Assembly: GCA_019509785.1 (NCBI GenBank)
Contig: JAEKLQ010000046.1
Coordinates: 975-60,396, forward strand
Direction: 5' to 3'
DNA from: Fibrobacterota bacterium
Lineage (GTDB): Bacteria > Fibrobacterota > Fibrobacteria > UBA11236
DNA: 59,422 nucleotides
Part shown: in pieces, positions 46,204 to 55,970 of the stretch
How the letters are laid out: each line of letters begins with the position of its first letter
Numbering within the stretch: position 1 is the first letter of the stretch
Translations under genes and position numbers: made by a program
The notes under the pieces: generated by a model
What the model was told of the DNA's origin: nothing
The model's database searches: none
The model's input: the letters and a program-made list of their open reading frames with translations, nothing else

Positions 46204-46869
46204 TTGAGCACCTCCGATCCCATGGCACCGGCCTTGGATTTCGAGGCCATTAACGCCCCGGATTTCCTGGGGCGTTTACGGGAATCGGGGGCTGCGGGCC
46301 AACGGGCCTTCGGAGAGCTGGTGCGCGTCACCCACGCCAAATTCCTGGGATTCATCCGCCGGCAATTGGCGTCGCCGGAGGAATGCCAGGAAGTGTTACA
46401 GGAAACCTACCTGGCCGTGCATAAAGGGCTGGTGAGCTTCAAAGGCGATTCCAAGCTGACCACCTGGATGTTCAGCCTGGCGCACCATAAGATTTGCGAT
46501 CGCATCGGGGATCGCCAGCGTTCCCATGTGGAGCTGACGGAAAACCGCGAGGCGGCCTTGAGCACCGAATCGGCCGACGACGCCTTGGCGGGGGCGACCG
46601 CCTGGGACGCCTCGCCCGATCGGCTTTCGGCGCGCAATGCGGTGGAAGCGCTGATCGGCAAGGCCATCGACACCCTTCCCGATCAGGCCCGGCAGGTCTA
46701 CCAATTGCGGGACGTGGAAGGACTTTCGGGAGAAGAGACCGCGGCCGTGACGGGGATGACGCCGGAAAACGTGCGCGTGCAATTGCACCGGGCGCGACGG
46801 AAAATCGTGGATTGGGTGCAGGAGAAGATGACGGGGGCCGCGGCCGCCGGGCCGGGGATGGCGTCATGA
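46204..46869 (+). CDS. ECF-type sigma factor
   Basis: 221 aa with sigma region 2 (ECQEVLQETYLAVHKGL, TTWMFSLAHHKICDRI), an acidic linker and region 4 (LPDQARQVYQLRDVEGLSGEE, MTPENVRVQLHRARRKI), but no region 3, as in ECF sigma factors. It directs RNA polymerase to a special promoter set when released by its anti-sigma. The start is TTG 46204 or ATG 46222, neither with a good ribosome site. It overlaps the anti-sigma gene by 4 nt (ATGA). Confidence 0.9.
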   Translation: MSTSDPMAPALDFEAINAPDFLGRLRESGAAGQRAFGELVRVTHAKFLGFIRRQLASPEECQEVLQETYLAVHKGLVSFKGDSKLTTWMFSLAHHKICDRIGDRQRSHVELTENREAALSTESADDALAGATAWDASPDRLSARNAVEALIGKAIDTLPDQARQVYQLRDVEGLSGEETAAVTGMTPENVRVQLHRARRKIVDWVQEKMTGAAAAGPGMAS

Positions 46870-47168
46870 ACGTTTTCTATAACATGCTTTATACCTGCGA
46901 CCAGGTGCGCGACTTCATGTACGACTACCTGGAGGGGCATTTGCCCATGCTCACCTCCATCCGCTACCACCTGCATTTGAACGCCTGCCCGGCCTGCCGG
47001 GAGTACCTGTTCCTTTACCGCAAGGCCGCCAATGCCGAACAATTCCGCAAGGAAAATCCCCCGCCGGACGAGTTGCTCTCGACCACGCTGGATTTCCTGA
47101 AGCGGGAAGGCATCGTGGGCGAAGAGGATGCGGGAACGGTTCCGGAAGGCCCTCGCCCCTCCGGTTAA
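46866..47168 (+). CDS. Soluble zinc-binding anti-sigma factor (zf-HC2)
   Basis: 100 aa. C11 and the motif H37-x3-C41-x2-C44 (HLNACPAC) form the zinc anti-sigma site that binds region 2/4 of the partner ECF factor. No membrane segment follows, unlike many anti-sigmas, so it would sense a cytosolic, often redox, cue or a protein partner. The start at ATG 46866 overlaps the sigma stop, the usual coupled arrangement. Confidence 0.85.
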   Translation: MNVFYNMLYTCDQVRDFMYDYLEGHLPMLTSIRYHLHLNACPACREYLFLYRKAANAEQFRKENPPPDELLSTTLDFLKREGIVGEEDAGTVPEGPRPSG

Positions 47169-47310
47169 AGCGATCTTCGGCAGGCCGGAAGGTGCGGGCC
47201 AGGTATTGCGGTGAAGTCGTCGTAATGGAATCCGACGCCGACGTCGTCTGCCGCTGGCGCGGCGAAATTGGCACCCCCGCGGCCATGGCCGCGAAGGTAG
47301 ATTTGCCAGC

Positions 47311-49998
47311 ATGCGCGCCTGGCTTCCGATCCTTCTGAGCTCCGCCCTAACCGCCCATGCCGCCGGCTACGCGCCCCCGGCCACGGATCGATCCTGGACC
47401 GATCTTAGCGGCCAAGCCTGGAAATTCACGGGGAGCAATTCCCTGACCGGCGCGGAGGCGAGCGGATTCGACGACGCTTCCTGGCAAATGGTTCGCGTTC
47501 CGCATACTTGGAATACCAAGGCCAACCTTACCACTTATAGTAACGCCTGGTATCGTACCCATGTGCAAAGCGCTAGCGCGGACACCGCCGGAGGCAAGCG
47601 CTTCTATCTCTACTTCGAAGGCGCCAACGACAATGCCGACGTCTACCTCAACGGAACCCTTCTCGGCCGGCATCAGGGCGGCTATACGGCCTTCATCTTC
47701 GACGCCACGGCCGCGCGCAAGGACGGCGACAACGTCCTGGCCGTCAAGGTGGACAATGCGACCCATCCGGGCCTGCCGTCCAACGGCAACGGCTGGGTCC
47801 ATTACGGTGGTTTGTTCCGGAAGGTCCGCATCCTCGCCACCAACCGGTATAGCATCGATCCGACCGACTTCGCCTCCCCGGGGGTTTATATCTCCCAAAG
47901 CAAGGTCAGCAGCGCCTCCGCAAACCTTTCCGTCCGCGTCATGTTGCGCAACTCCGGCCCGGTCGGCAAAACCTTGGCGGTGAACCTGATGGTTTGCGAC
48001 AGTACGGACGGGATCGTAACCACCCTGCGGGACAGCCTGGCGGTGCCCGCGAACTCGGATACCTCCCTGGTCCTGAACGGCACCCTTGCGAGCCCTCATC
48101 TTTGGTCGCTGGGCGCGCCCTACCTCTACCGGATCTATACGGAGTTACGGGTGGATGGGGCGATCAAGGACATGGTCGCCCAGCGCACCGGCTTCCGATC
48201 CTACCAGCTCACCACGAGCTCGTTCACCATCAATGGCGAGCAGAAGCTGCTGCGAGGCGCCGGCATGCATGCCGAAAACGAAGCCTCCTATAACGCCCTG
48301 GACAGCGCGGCCGTCCGCAAGCAATTCGACGTGGCGCAGGACATGGGGATGAATTACCTGAGGCTGGTCCACTACCCGCATGCGACCGCCGCCTATAACC
48401 TCGCCGATGAAAGGGGCATCGGCCTCTCCACCGAGGATGGCCTATACCAGAACCAGGGCGACGTGAGAAGCGCGGTACGCGACGGCAACGCGCGCGAAAT
48501 GGTGATGCAGAACTTCAATCATCCGAGTATCCTCTGGTGGGGCGCGGGCAACGAGGATTACTATGCCCCTAACACCACCGAGTTCGCGGCCATCATCAAG
48601 GCCGCCGACACCACCCGCCCCGTGGTATACGCCAGCAGCGGCCAGAACCCGCCGGGAGTCGATTTCATTTTCCAGAACATCTACCAAGGTTGGTACAGCG
48701 GCGCCATCAAGGATTTCCCCGCGGGCAACCATTGGATCTCCGAGACCGGGGCCGGCGGCGTGATCGCCTCGCACCAAAGCTACAAGGCCACCACGTTCAC
48801 GGTCGGAACCTTCGAGCCCGAAGAATACGAAAGCCTGGTGTTGGAGCATAAGTTCCAATACCTGTTCAAGACCAAGCCCTCGGACGTGCCGTTATACTCG
48901 CATTGGGTCCTGTTCGACATAGCGGACACGAAGTACAAAGGGCTGAATACGAAGGGGCTTTTCACGGCGGCGGGTTTTCCGAAGGACCCGGCCTATCTCT
49001 GGAAAGCTTTGGCGCGGCCGAACGATCCCCTTATCAGAATTTGCGGCAAGCACTGGTACGTCCGGACGGCTACGCGGGACGTGAAGGTCTACTCCAACCG
49101 GCCTTCGATCACCCTCTCCGTGAACGGCGCCGCCAAAGGAACGAAGGCGGACGGGGCCTATACGAACCCGTCCACGGGCGGCGTCATCAACGACGTATTC
49201 TATTTCGATTCCGTGCTGGTCAAGGGAAGGAATACGGTCATTGCCTCGGATGGAGCCGGCAAGGCGGATACGGCCGTACTCTACTTCGAGGGAAGCGCCC
49301 CCGCGGCGCCCGCCGATCCGGCAGAGCCCGTTACGCAACTCACATCGAGCAGCGCCACCAACCCGGCCTATTTCGTGAACTCGCCCGTCCAACCCCAATG
49401 GCCCGCGTACTACCAATGCGATGGCAATGCCGACAACTCCTTCGACACCATCCCCGCCCTATTGGCCGATGCCGGTTGGATCGCTACGCGGCGGCAAAGC
49501 CTCGATCCGTCCACGTTATCCTTCACGGTCCAGAGCGGCCAAGGCGCCGATGTCTACGTCATGATGACCAAGCAGGCCAGCGTCCCGGCCTGGATCACCA
49601 GCGCGGGCCTTACCCCGTCCGGGATCTCCGGGAGATGGAGGGACAATGCCATGAACCTCGTCGATTACGAGGTGTATGGGAAAACCTTCCCCGCCGGGGC
49701 TTCGGTGAAGCTGGGCGGAACCTCCGTCGATTTCGTGGCGATGGTAAAGGCGGCCGGCCGCACCGGCATCCGCAAGAGCGAGCGAGGCATCCCCGCTGCT
49801 TCCGGATACCGTTTCCTTTCCGCCGCGAAGCGGATCCCGATACCGCTGGCCGCGGCAGGCGCTAGCAGGGAAATCGTTATCTACGATCTCTCCGGAAAAT
49901 GCCTGCGGAAGGCGATGCTGCGCGGAAACGAAGCCCTTTTCGATGCCGGCGATGCGATCGGCGAGGGCTTGCATATCATCCAGGTACGGATGCCCTAG
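47311..49998 (+). CDS. Secreted glycoside hydrolase family 2 enzyme with T9SS-like tail
   Basis: 895 aa: a signal peptide (LPILLSSALTAHA), a GH2 sugar-binding domain (WQMVRVPHTWN, DNADVYLNGTLLG), an Ig-like domain and a TIM barrel with acid/base E415 (WWGAGNE) and nucleophile E478 (HWISETGAGG). Two further beta domains follow, and a C-terminal segment (IVIYDLSGKCLRKA, GLHIIQV) resembles T9SS sorting tails. GH2 enzymes are beta-galactosidases, glucuronidases or mannosidases; specificity is not readable. It lies 142 nt after the anti-sigma gene on the same strand, possibly under its control. Confidence 0.88.
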   Translation: MRAWLPILLSSALTAHAAGYAPPATDRSWTDLSGQAWKFTGSNSLTGAEASGFDDASWQMVRVPHTWNTKANLTTYSNAWYRTHVQSASADTAGGKRFYLYFEGANDNADVYLNGTLLGRHQGGYTAFIFDATAARKDGDNVLAVKVDNATHPGLPSNGNGWVHYGGLFRKVRILATNRYSIDPTDFASPGVYISQSKVSSASANLSVRVMLRNSGPVGKTLAVNLMVCDSTDGIVTTLRDSLAVPANSDTSLVLNGTLASPHLWSLGAPYLYRIYTELRVDGAIKDMVAQRTGFRSYQLTTSSFTINGEQKLLRGAGMHAENEASYNALDSAAVRKQFDVAQDMGMNYLRLVHYPHATAAYNLADERGIGLSTEDGLYQNQGDVRSAVRDGNAREMVMQNFNHPSILWWGAGNEDYYAPNTTEFAAIIKAADTTRPVVYASSGQNPPGVDFIFQNIYQGWYSGAIKDFPAGNHWISETGAGGVIASHQSYKATTFTVGTFEPEEYESLVLEHKFQYLFKTKPSDVPLYSHWVLFDIADTKYKGLNTKGLFTAAGFPKDPAYLWKALARPNDPLIRICGKHWYVRTATRDVKVYSNRPSITLSVNGAAKGTKADGAYTNPSTGGVINDVFYFDSVLVKGRNTVIASDGAGKADTAVLYFEGSAPAAPADPAEPVTQLTSSSATNPAYFVNSPVQPQWPAYYQCDGNADNSFDTIPALLADAGWIATRRQSLDPSTLSFTVQSGQGADVYVMMTKQASVPAWITSAGLTPSGISGRWRDNAMNLVDYEVYGKTFPAGASVKLGGTSVDFVAMVKAAGRTGIRKSERGIPAASGYRFLSAAKRIPIPLAAAGASREIVIYDLSGKCLRKAMLRGNEALFDAGDAIGEGLHIIQVRMP

Positions 49999-50010
49999 GG
50001 AAGGCGGTCT

Positions 50011-51636
50011 TTGACGCAAAGGGAATCCGGTTTAACTAGGTACCGAATACGTTTGCCAAGCGTTCTATTGGTGATCCTGGGATCGCAGGCCGGCACGTTC
50101 GCACAGTCGATCGGCATCACGGGGACGGTGGTCGACAGCTCGAGTTCGCAGGGGATAGCCAATGCGTCCGTCCGCCTGATCGAGTACCCGCAATTCACGG
50201 CAACGAGCATCGCCAACGGCAGCTTTACCCTTAGCGGTACCGTGACCGCCGCCATCGGCGCCCCCAGCCCATCGCAACCCCCTTCGATCGGCGTGGAATT
50301 ACAAGGCGCTACGGTGAAGATCCGGAGGGAACGGGACGCGGGATCGGTAACCGTCGACGCATTCACCTGCGACGGGGCCCGCATTTCCAGCCGCCGGCTT
50401 CCGCGAAGCGCGGAAGCGACCGATGCCCGCTTCGCCGGCGCGGAACCGGCCGCTCTCGCCAAATCGGGCGCATCTTACACCTTGGAAGTCGCCGCGCCGG
50501 GATACGCTACGAAACAGATCGCGCAATCGGGGCCGACCGGGAACGCCGGCACCATCCGCTTGGCCGCGGGCCACACGCAGGCGGGCGCGTGGACGAAGAT
50601 GGCCATGCCGGTCCCGTTCACCTATGCCATGAGTTTGCTCCACGACCCGGTCCGTCCGAGCGATTACTATGGATTCCTCACCGACGGCTCGACCACGCCG
50701 ATCACCGTTGTGAAATCCACCGATTACGGCGCCACCTGGAAAACCGTCAACGTGGGCACGATGAAGGGCGATCCCTGGGGCGCCGCGATCGATCCCAACC
50801 CCAAACGCGATCCCGGAACGCCTCCGACCCTGTATACCCCTTGCGGCTACGGATCGTGGGGCCTTTGGAAATCGACGGACGGCGGCATCACCTGGACGCA
50901 AACGATCGGCAATCAATCCGCCTCGGCGCTCGCGGCCATCAGCGTCTACTGGCCGCCGGATCTCTATTCGGTGAGCATCCTTCCCGATAATCCACCGAAC
51001 CACCTTCTGGTTACGTTTCATGATGGGGGATGGAAAAACAGCGCGGATCAAGGTTTGGGCGAGTCGACCGACGGCGGCCTGACATGGTTCGTCCACCAGC
51101 CGCCGGCCGGAATGGGAGCATCACAATATCTGGTCATTCTGGATGCGACCACATGGATGAGCGTCGCCCAGGATTACAGCGGCGGAATCTGGAAAACAAC
51201 CACGGCCGGACGGGACAACGGCGCGATTAGCGCTACGGCCTGGAAAAAGGTCGATTCCCTCACGCATTTCCACGGTTCTTTCATGGCCGCGGTAACGCCG
51301 AAGGCCATCTACGTTCCCGGCAACGGCGGAATCCGGCGGAGCGCGGATAATGGCGAGACTTGGTCCTGGGGATACTCCGTCGGCGCGGGAAACTATATGA
51401 CGAGCGTGGTGGCGACGGCGAAATACCTCTACGCCGACAATCTTCTCGGCCCCAACCTCCGGCGTTCGCCCATCGGCGACGGGACCCAATGGGCGACTTA
51501 CTGCCCGACGCCCTCGGGCATGGCCGGAAGCGCAGGGCCGGGAACCTCGACCCACTACGCATCGACCGACGGCACTTCCTGGTATGTCGTTTGTTTCAAC
51601 AACGGCGGCGGGGTGTGGCGCTATATCGAGCCGTAA
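50011..51636 (+). CDS. Secreted Asp-box (BNR) beta-propeller protein with N-terminal carboxypeptidase-regulatory domain
   Basis: 541 aa. A signal sequence (LPSVLLVILGSQAGTFAQ), then an Ig-like carboxypeptidase-regulatory domain (ITGTVVDSSSSQGIANASV). Four Asp-boxes SxDxGxTW follow: STDYGATW (about 235), STDGGITW (about 290), STDGGLTW (about 352) and SADNGETW (about 445), as in sialidase/xyloglucanase-like propellers. Between them lies VTVDAFTCDGARISSRRL, like a displaced sorting-tail strand. Binding or hydrolysis of glycans is likely but unproven. TTG 50011 follows GGGAAGGCGG; 12 nt after the GH2 gene, so one operon. Confidence 0.75.
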   Translation: MTQRESGLTRYRIRLPSVLLVILGSQAGTFAQSIGITGTVVDSSSSQGIANASVRLIEYPQFTATSIANGSFTLSGTVTAAIGAPSPSQPPSIGVELQGATVKIRRERDAGSVTVDAFTCDGARISSRRLPRSAEATDARFAGAEPAALAKSGASYTLEVAAPGYATKQIAQSGPTGNAGTIRLAAGHTQAGAWTKMAMPVPFTYAMSLLHDPVRPSDYYGFLTDGSTTPITVVKSTDYGATWKTVNVGTMKGDPWGAAIDPNPKRDPGTPPTLYTPCGYGSWGLWKSTDGGITWTQTIGNQSASALAAISVYWPPDLYSVSILPDNPPNHLLVTFHDGGWKNSADQGLGESTDGGLTWFVHQPPAGMGASQYLVILDATTWMSVAQDYSGGIWKTTTAGRDNGAISATAWKKVDSLTHFHGSFMAAVTPKAIYVPGNGGIRRSADNGETWSWGYSVGAGNYMTSVVATAKYLYADNLLGPNLRRSPIGDGTQWATYCPTPSGMAGSAGPGTSTHYASTDGTSWYVVCFNNGGGVWRYIEP

Positions 51637-51690
51637 GGTTCCGGGCCCGCGAGGGCCATCGCTGCGGCCCGGCGCCATCGGCCGATGGAC

Positions 51691-54600
51691 CTAAAGGGCC
51701 ATCTTCCCCAGGATAACCAGGCGCACCGCATCCAACCGCAACTCGGCGGTCGCGATATGCCGCAGCACTTCCTGGAGGAAGCGATCCGCTTGCTCCACTT
51801 CGGGCTGCGTTACCGCCGGATTGATGCTCATGAGGCTGCGCAGGCGATCGCGCTCGGCCCCCAGACGCTTCTCCGCCTCCCGATGGGCCTCTTTCTTGGC
51901 GTTGGCCTGCCGGAAATTCACGCGTTCGGCCGCGGACTCGAGCAGGTTCGGTACCAGCTTGTCGAACAGTTCATGATGTTCCTCGAGCAAGCCGGTCGGC
52001 GCCTGCTCGACCTCGGAAGCATCCAGGCGCGGAAGCAAGTGGGAGATGTCCTCGCCTTGGCCGTCCACCATCACCCGCAAGGGCTCGGGCGGTAGGAAGC
52101 GATCGAGGTGCAGATGGCCCGGAGCCGTGGCTTCGAGCACGAAGATGGCTTCCAAGGCGAAGCCCTTGGCAGGCGCTTCCCGCCATTCCACGAAGCCGAC
52201 CGTCCCTTCGTTGCTTCCCAGCACCAGATCCACCGCTCCCCTCACCATGGGATGATCCAAGGTGAGGAAGGCCAAGTCTTCGCGCGCCAGGGCCTGGGCG
52301 CGATCGTAGGTGACCGCCACGCCGGTGGGCGGCAGATTGGGGAAGAAATCCACCTCCATGCGATCGCCGGGGAAAATGAAATACCCGCGCTTGGCTTCGG
52401 TGGTCTCGGAATCCACCCCGAAATGATCGAATACCTCTTCCAGGTATTCCTCCAGGCCGGAGTCCTCGTCTTCGGCGCGCATCTCGGCGATAAGGGCCTG
52501 CGCCAGCTCGGGACGGTTGGAATTGATCTCCAACAGCCGGTCGCGCCCCTTTTCCAGGGTCTCGCGTACGCGCGTGGCGAGGGTCTTGGTGCGGCGAACC
52601 AATTCTTCTACCGCAGCCGCCCCGCTCTCGTCCCCTTTGCCCGCCTCTGCGCCGTCCGCCGTTTCTCCGCCGCCGGGCCCCGCTCCGTATTCTGCTTGCG
52701 TCACCAGGCGGCAGGCCGCGAGTACGTCGCCGATTTGCTCGTCATAAAAGAAATCCGAACCCAGCACGGGATGCCGGAAGGCGTCCATGCCTTCCTCATA
52801 CCAACGGTACAGGACCTCGTGCGCCGTGTCCTTCAGGAACGGCATGTGGATGTGGATGTCGCTTTTCTGCCCGATGCGGTCTAGCCGGCCGATGCGCTGC
52901 TCCAGCACGCTGGGATCCAGCGGCAGATCGAAGAGAACGAGATGATGGGCGAACTGGAAATTCCTCCCCTCACTGCCGATCTCCGAGCAGATGAGCAACC
53001 GCGCCCCGTCCGGCTGCGCGAAATAGGCCGCGTTCTTGTCGCGCGTGGCCATGGTCAGATTCTCATGGAAAGCCGCGAAGGGCGCCGCCGTCAGGGTCGG
53101 GAGGATTTCCTGCAACGCGAAAACCACCGCCTTATGGGAACAGATAAGGAGGATTTTCTCCTCTTCCAACTCCTTCAGAAGGCCCACCAGCCAGGCCAAG
53201 CGGGGATCCTTGCGCCAGACCTCCTGGAGAAAAGCCGCCGCATCGCCGGCATAGCCGGAAAGATCGTGGGAATTGTAGGCCGGCGCCCCATTGAGGAAGC
53301 GCCGCAGGGAGGATGCATCCGCGAAGGGCCCGGCGCCGGTCCCCGTGGTCATGAGCTTGGACCATTCGCGATGGGCGGGATAATCGGGGAGCGGGACGGG
53401 GTGGACCACGCGCTTGGGGAAGCCGCCCAAGGCCGAGCGACGGTTGCGGAACATCAAGCGGCCGGTGCCATGCCGATCGACCAGATCGTCGATGAGGGCG
53501 CGCTTGGCGCCGGGTTGGCCGTTCGCGTATGCGTCCAGGCGGGACCGTAGCGCCGCATCGCCCGGGAAGGTCGCGCCCAGCTTTTCCAAAGCCTCCGGCG
53601 CCGGGGACTCGCTGGCCAGGATGCGGTCTACCGCCACGGCCAGATCCTGATAACGGGCCGCTTCCGCGAGGTAGCCGTCCAGGTCGGTAAAGCGGCGCGG
53701 ATCGAGCAGGCGTAGGCGCCCGAAATGCCCGCTCTGGCCCAATTGCACGGGGGTGGCCGTGAGCAATAGCACTCCCTTGCTGGCATTGGACAACTTCTCG
53801 ACGGCGGCGTACTCGGGCGACGCCTTTTCCGTAGACCAGGAAAGATGGTGGGCCTCGTCCACGATCAGGAGGTCCAGCCCGGCCTCGACCGCCTGCTTCA
53901 CGCGCCGGGCCGAGGTGGAGAAGAAGTCCACGGCCGCTATCATGGTCTGCCGGTTGAGGAAGGGATTCACGCTTTGATCGCCCTTTTCCTCGGAGCGGAA
54001 CAGGTCTTCCTCGATCACCGTGAACATGTGGTTGAAGCGGCGGTAAAGCTCTACCATCCATTGGTGAACCAATTGCGAAGGGGCGATCACCAGCACGCGC
54101 CCGATCTGGCCGGTCACGAACAAGCGATGGAAGATCAGGCCGGCTTCGATGGTCTTACCCAAACCCACCTCGTCGGCCAAAAGCACCTTGGCATCGTGCC
54201 GGGACGCGACCTCGTAAGCGATGGAAATCTGGTGATCCAGCAGTTCCATGCGCGCTCCCACCAGGCCGCGCACGCGCGATCCCAGCATATCCCTGCGGAA
54301 AAGGTGGGTGCGGTAGCGGAGGGCGAATTCGCGCGGCTTCCCCGCTTGCCCGGCCAATAGGCGCTTATCCGGATCCGAGAAGGTCATGCGGTCGAGCAGA
54401 TCCTGCTCCTTGAGCGTCTCCCCGTCCCCGTGGTAAACCAACAGGCCCCCGAACTCCTTCACCGTCTTCACCACGAATACCCGGCCCGAATTGGAACGGG
54501 CCCGATCGCCCGCCTTCAGGCGCACGCGCCGCAAGGGAGCATTACGATGCATGTACACGCGCACCACGTTGGACGCGCGGAAAGCGATCTTCACGTCGCG

Positions 54601-54705
54601 GAAGCCCGCTTCCAGCACCGTACCCAAGCCGAGTTCGGGCTCCGAATCGCTAATCCAACGTTGCCCCGGGACGAATTTCCCCTTCGCTTCCGACCTTATA
54701 TCCAA
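51691..54705 (-). CDS. rapA: RapA, RNA-polymerase-associated SWI2/SNF2 ATPase
   Basis: 1004 aa, close to the usual 968. The N-terminal Tudor-like part (PGQRWISDSEPELGLGTV) is RapA-specific. SNF2 motifs follow: ADEVGLGKTIEAG (Walker A), VDEAHH (Walker B), LLLTATPVQL, and motif VI EQRIGRLDRIGQK. RapA recycles stalled RNA polymerase after termination. The start is TTG 54705 with GGGAGG 6-7 nt upstream; a nearby ATG (54710) is out of frame. An acidic insert (about 675-690, GGGETADGAEAGKGDESG) interrupts the C-terminal part. Confidence 0.93.
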   Translation of the reverse strand: MDIRSEAKGKFVPGQRWISDSEPELGLGTVLEAGFRDVKIAFRASNVVRVYMHRNAPLRRVRLKAGDRARSNSGRVFVVKTVKEFGGLLVYHGDGETLKEQDLLDRMTFSDPDKRLLAGQAGKPREFALRYRTHLFRRDMLGSRVRGLVGARMELLDHQISIAYEVASRHDAKVLLADEVGLGKTIEAGLIFHRLFVTGQIGRVLVIAPSQLVHQWMVELYRRFNHMFTVIEEDLFRSEEKGDQSVNPFLNRQTMIAAVDFFSTSARRVKQAVEAGLDLLIVDEAHHLSWSTEKASPEYAAVEKLSNASKGVLLLTATPVQLGQSGHFGRLRLLDPRRFTDLDGYLAEAARYQDLAVAVDRILASESPAPEALEKLGATFPGDAALRSRLDAYANGQPGAKRALIDDLVDRHGTGRLMFRNRRSALGGFPKRVVHPVPLPDYPAHREWSKLMTTGTGAGPFADASSLRRFLNGAPAYNSHDLSGYAGDAAAFLQEVWRKDPRLAWLVGLLKELEEEKILLICSHKAVVFALQEILPTLTAAPFAAFHENLTMATRDKNAAYFAQPDGARLLICSEIGSEGRNFQFAHHLVLFDLPLDPSVLEQRIGRLDRIGQKSDIHIHMPFLKDTAHEVLYRWYEEGMDAFRHPVLGSDFFYDEQIGDVLAACRLVTQAEYGAGPGGGETADGAEAGKGDESGAAAVEELVRRTKTLATRVRETLEKGRDRLLEINSNRPELAQALIAEMRAEDEDSGLEEYLEEVFDHFGVDSETTEAKRGYFIFPGDRMEVDFFPNLPPTGVAVTYDRAQALAREDLAFLTLDHPMVRGAVDLVLGSNEGTVGFVEWREAPAKGFALEAIFVLEATAPGHLHLDRFLPPEPLRVMVDGQGEDISHLLPRLDASEVEQAPTGLLEEHHELFDKLVPNLLESAAERVNFRQANAKKEAHREAEKRLGAERDRLRSLMSINPAVTQPEVEQADRFLQEVLRHIATAELRLDAVRLVILGKMAL

Positions 54706-54773
54706 TGCATCCTCCCGTTCGGGAACGGAAAGATAAAAGCTAGGCCAGCGGACGGGCAGCTATATTTGCCGCC

Positions 54774-55433
54774 ATGGCGGTTCGCAACGTGTTCCTCACC
54801 GGCGGAACGGGTTATATGGGCAGCCGCCTCATCCCGCGGTTATTGGCCCGCGGCCATCGCGTCACCGCCTGCGTGCGCCGCGGCTCCGAAGGCAAAGTCC
54901 CCGCCGGCGCCCGGGCGCTGCCCCTGGACCCCCTCGATGCCGCCGCGCTGAAGCCCGCCCTCCCCGGCCACGACACCTGGGTCCAACTGATAGGCACCCC
55001 GCATCCGGCCCCTTGGAAAGGCGCCCAATTCCGCGCCGTCGAACTCCGCGCCGCCCAGACCATGGCCGACGCCCTCCCCGGCTCCACCATCCGCCACGCC
55101 ATCTACCTGAGCGTGGCCCAGCCCGCCCCCACCATGAAAGCCTACCTGGCCGTCCGCCAGGAAGGCGAAGCCCTCCTACGCGCTACCGGCATCCCCTGCA
55201 CCTTCCTTCGGCCCTGGTACGTGCTTGGCCCCGGCCATCGCTGGCCCTACGCTTTGCTCCCCTTCTACGCCCTGCTGGAGCGCATTCCCGCCACGCAGGC
55301 CGGCGCGCTGCGCCTTGGCCTGGTGACCCTGGAGCAAATGCTAACGGCCCTCCTCCAAGCCATCGAGTCCGACCCGCCACCCCAACCGCGCATCATCGAC
55401 GTCCCCGCCATCCGAAGGGCTACCCTACCCTAA
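54774..55433 (+). CDS. NAD(P)-binding SDR-like (NmrA/epimerase-type) protein
   Basis: 219 aa with an N-terminal Rossmann motif VFLTGGTGYMGSRLIPRLL and DTWVQLIGTPHP, YLSVAQPAPTM and FLRPWYVLGPGH in the order seen in atypical SDRs that bind NAD(P) but often lack the YxxxK catalytic pair. Here the Tyr/Lys pair may be replaced by MKAYLAVRQEGE. Function unknown. Divergent from rapA by 68 nt. Confidence 0.8.
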   Translation: MAVRNVFLTGGTGYMGSRLIPRLLARGHRVTACVRRGSEGKVPAGARALPLDPLDAAALKPALPGHDTWVQLIGTPHPAPWKGAQFRAVELRAAQTMADALPGSTIRHAIYLSVAQPAPTMKAYLAVRQEGEALLRATGIPCTFLRPWYVLGPGHRWPYALLPFYALLERIPATQAGALRLGLVTLEQMLTALLQAIESDPPPQPRIIDVPAIRRATLP

Positions 55434-55940
55434 CACCTTCCCACCCGGAACCACCCCCTTCCCCAGGTGACCCACCTCCTTCCCCCGGTGACCCACCTCC
55501 TCCCGAAGGTACCCCCGATCCCTTCTTCTTAAAGACACACCTAACCCGCCCCCGTAACACGCAAGATACTATAGCCTTTCGACCGCACCTATTCTCAGCA
55601 AAGAACCAGCCCAGTCTTCCCCGCCCAAAATGTGCAAGGTCACGGGTTGCGATAGACGGGTCTGGGACGGGGCGGGGCTCGGTTCCGGCGAGTTGCTCGC
55701 GCGCGCGGCTCGGGGAAAGGATTCGATCAACCGCTTCGACAGCCCGCGACGGGATCAGGCCCAAAAAACCCATCCCGAGGCCCCCGGGCCGTCGTGAAGG
55801 CCTAAACCCGGCTTTCGCGGGCGTCCCCTTCCCCGAGCAGCGCATTGACCCAACACCAACGGAAAGCGAGCATCCGAGCCGGAACCGAGACCCGCACCGG
55901 CCCAGACCCACAAGAATCCCAACCCGAATAAACCTTGCAC
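55434..55940. other. About 500 nt without a supported gene; short repeats
   Basis: No gene with convincing composition. Direct repeats GGTGACCCACCTCC at 55466-55479 and 55487-55500 (21-bp period). A small CCCG/CGGG hairpin at 55807-55821 (CCCGGCTTTCGCGGG) resembles widespread extragenic palindromes whose translations read PAKAG. A leftward open frame covers the region but is Gly/Arg/Pro junk. Confidence 0.5.
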
Positions 55941-55960
55941 ATAAGTGAACGTTCATTTAT
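55941..55960. promoter_or_regulatory. TetR-type operator before the regulator gene
   Basis: A perfect palindrome TGAACGTTCA (55946-55955) is extended to a 20-bp dyad with ATAA/TTAT arms (9 of 10 positions symmetric). It lies 10 nt before the TetR-family start codon in an AT-rich pocket, the typical place for autoregulation by a TetR dimer. Confidence 0.75.
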
Positions 55961-55970
55961 TATTGATCCC

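Noticed and set aside
55434-55956. Leftward 178-codon open frame in the gap before the TetR gene
   Set aside because: Gly/Arg/Pro-rich translation including repeat-derived words, no ribosome site, and it would cross the TetR operator.
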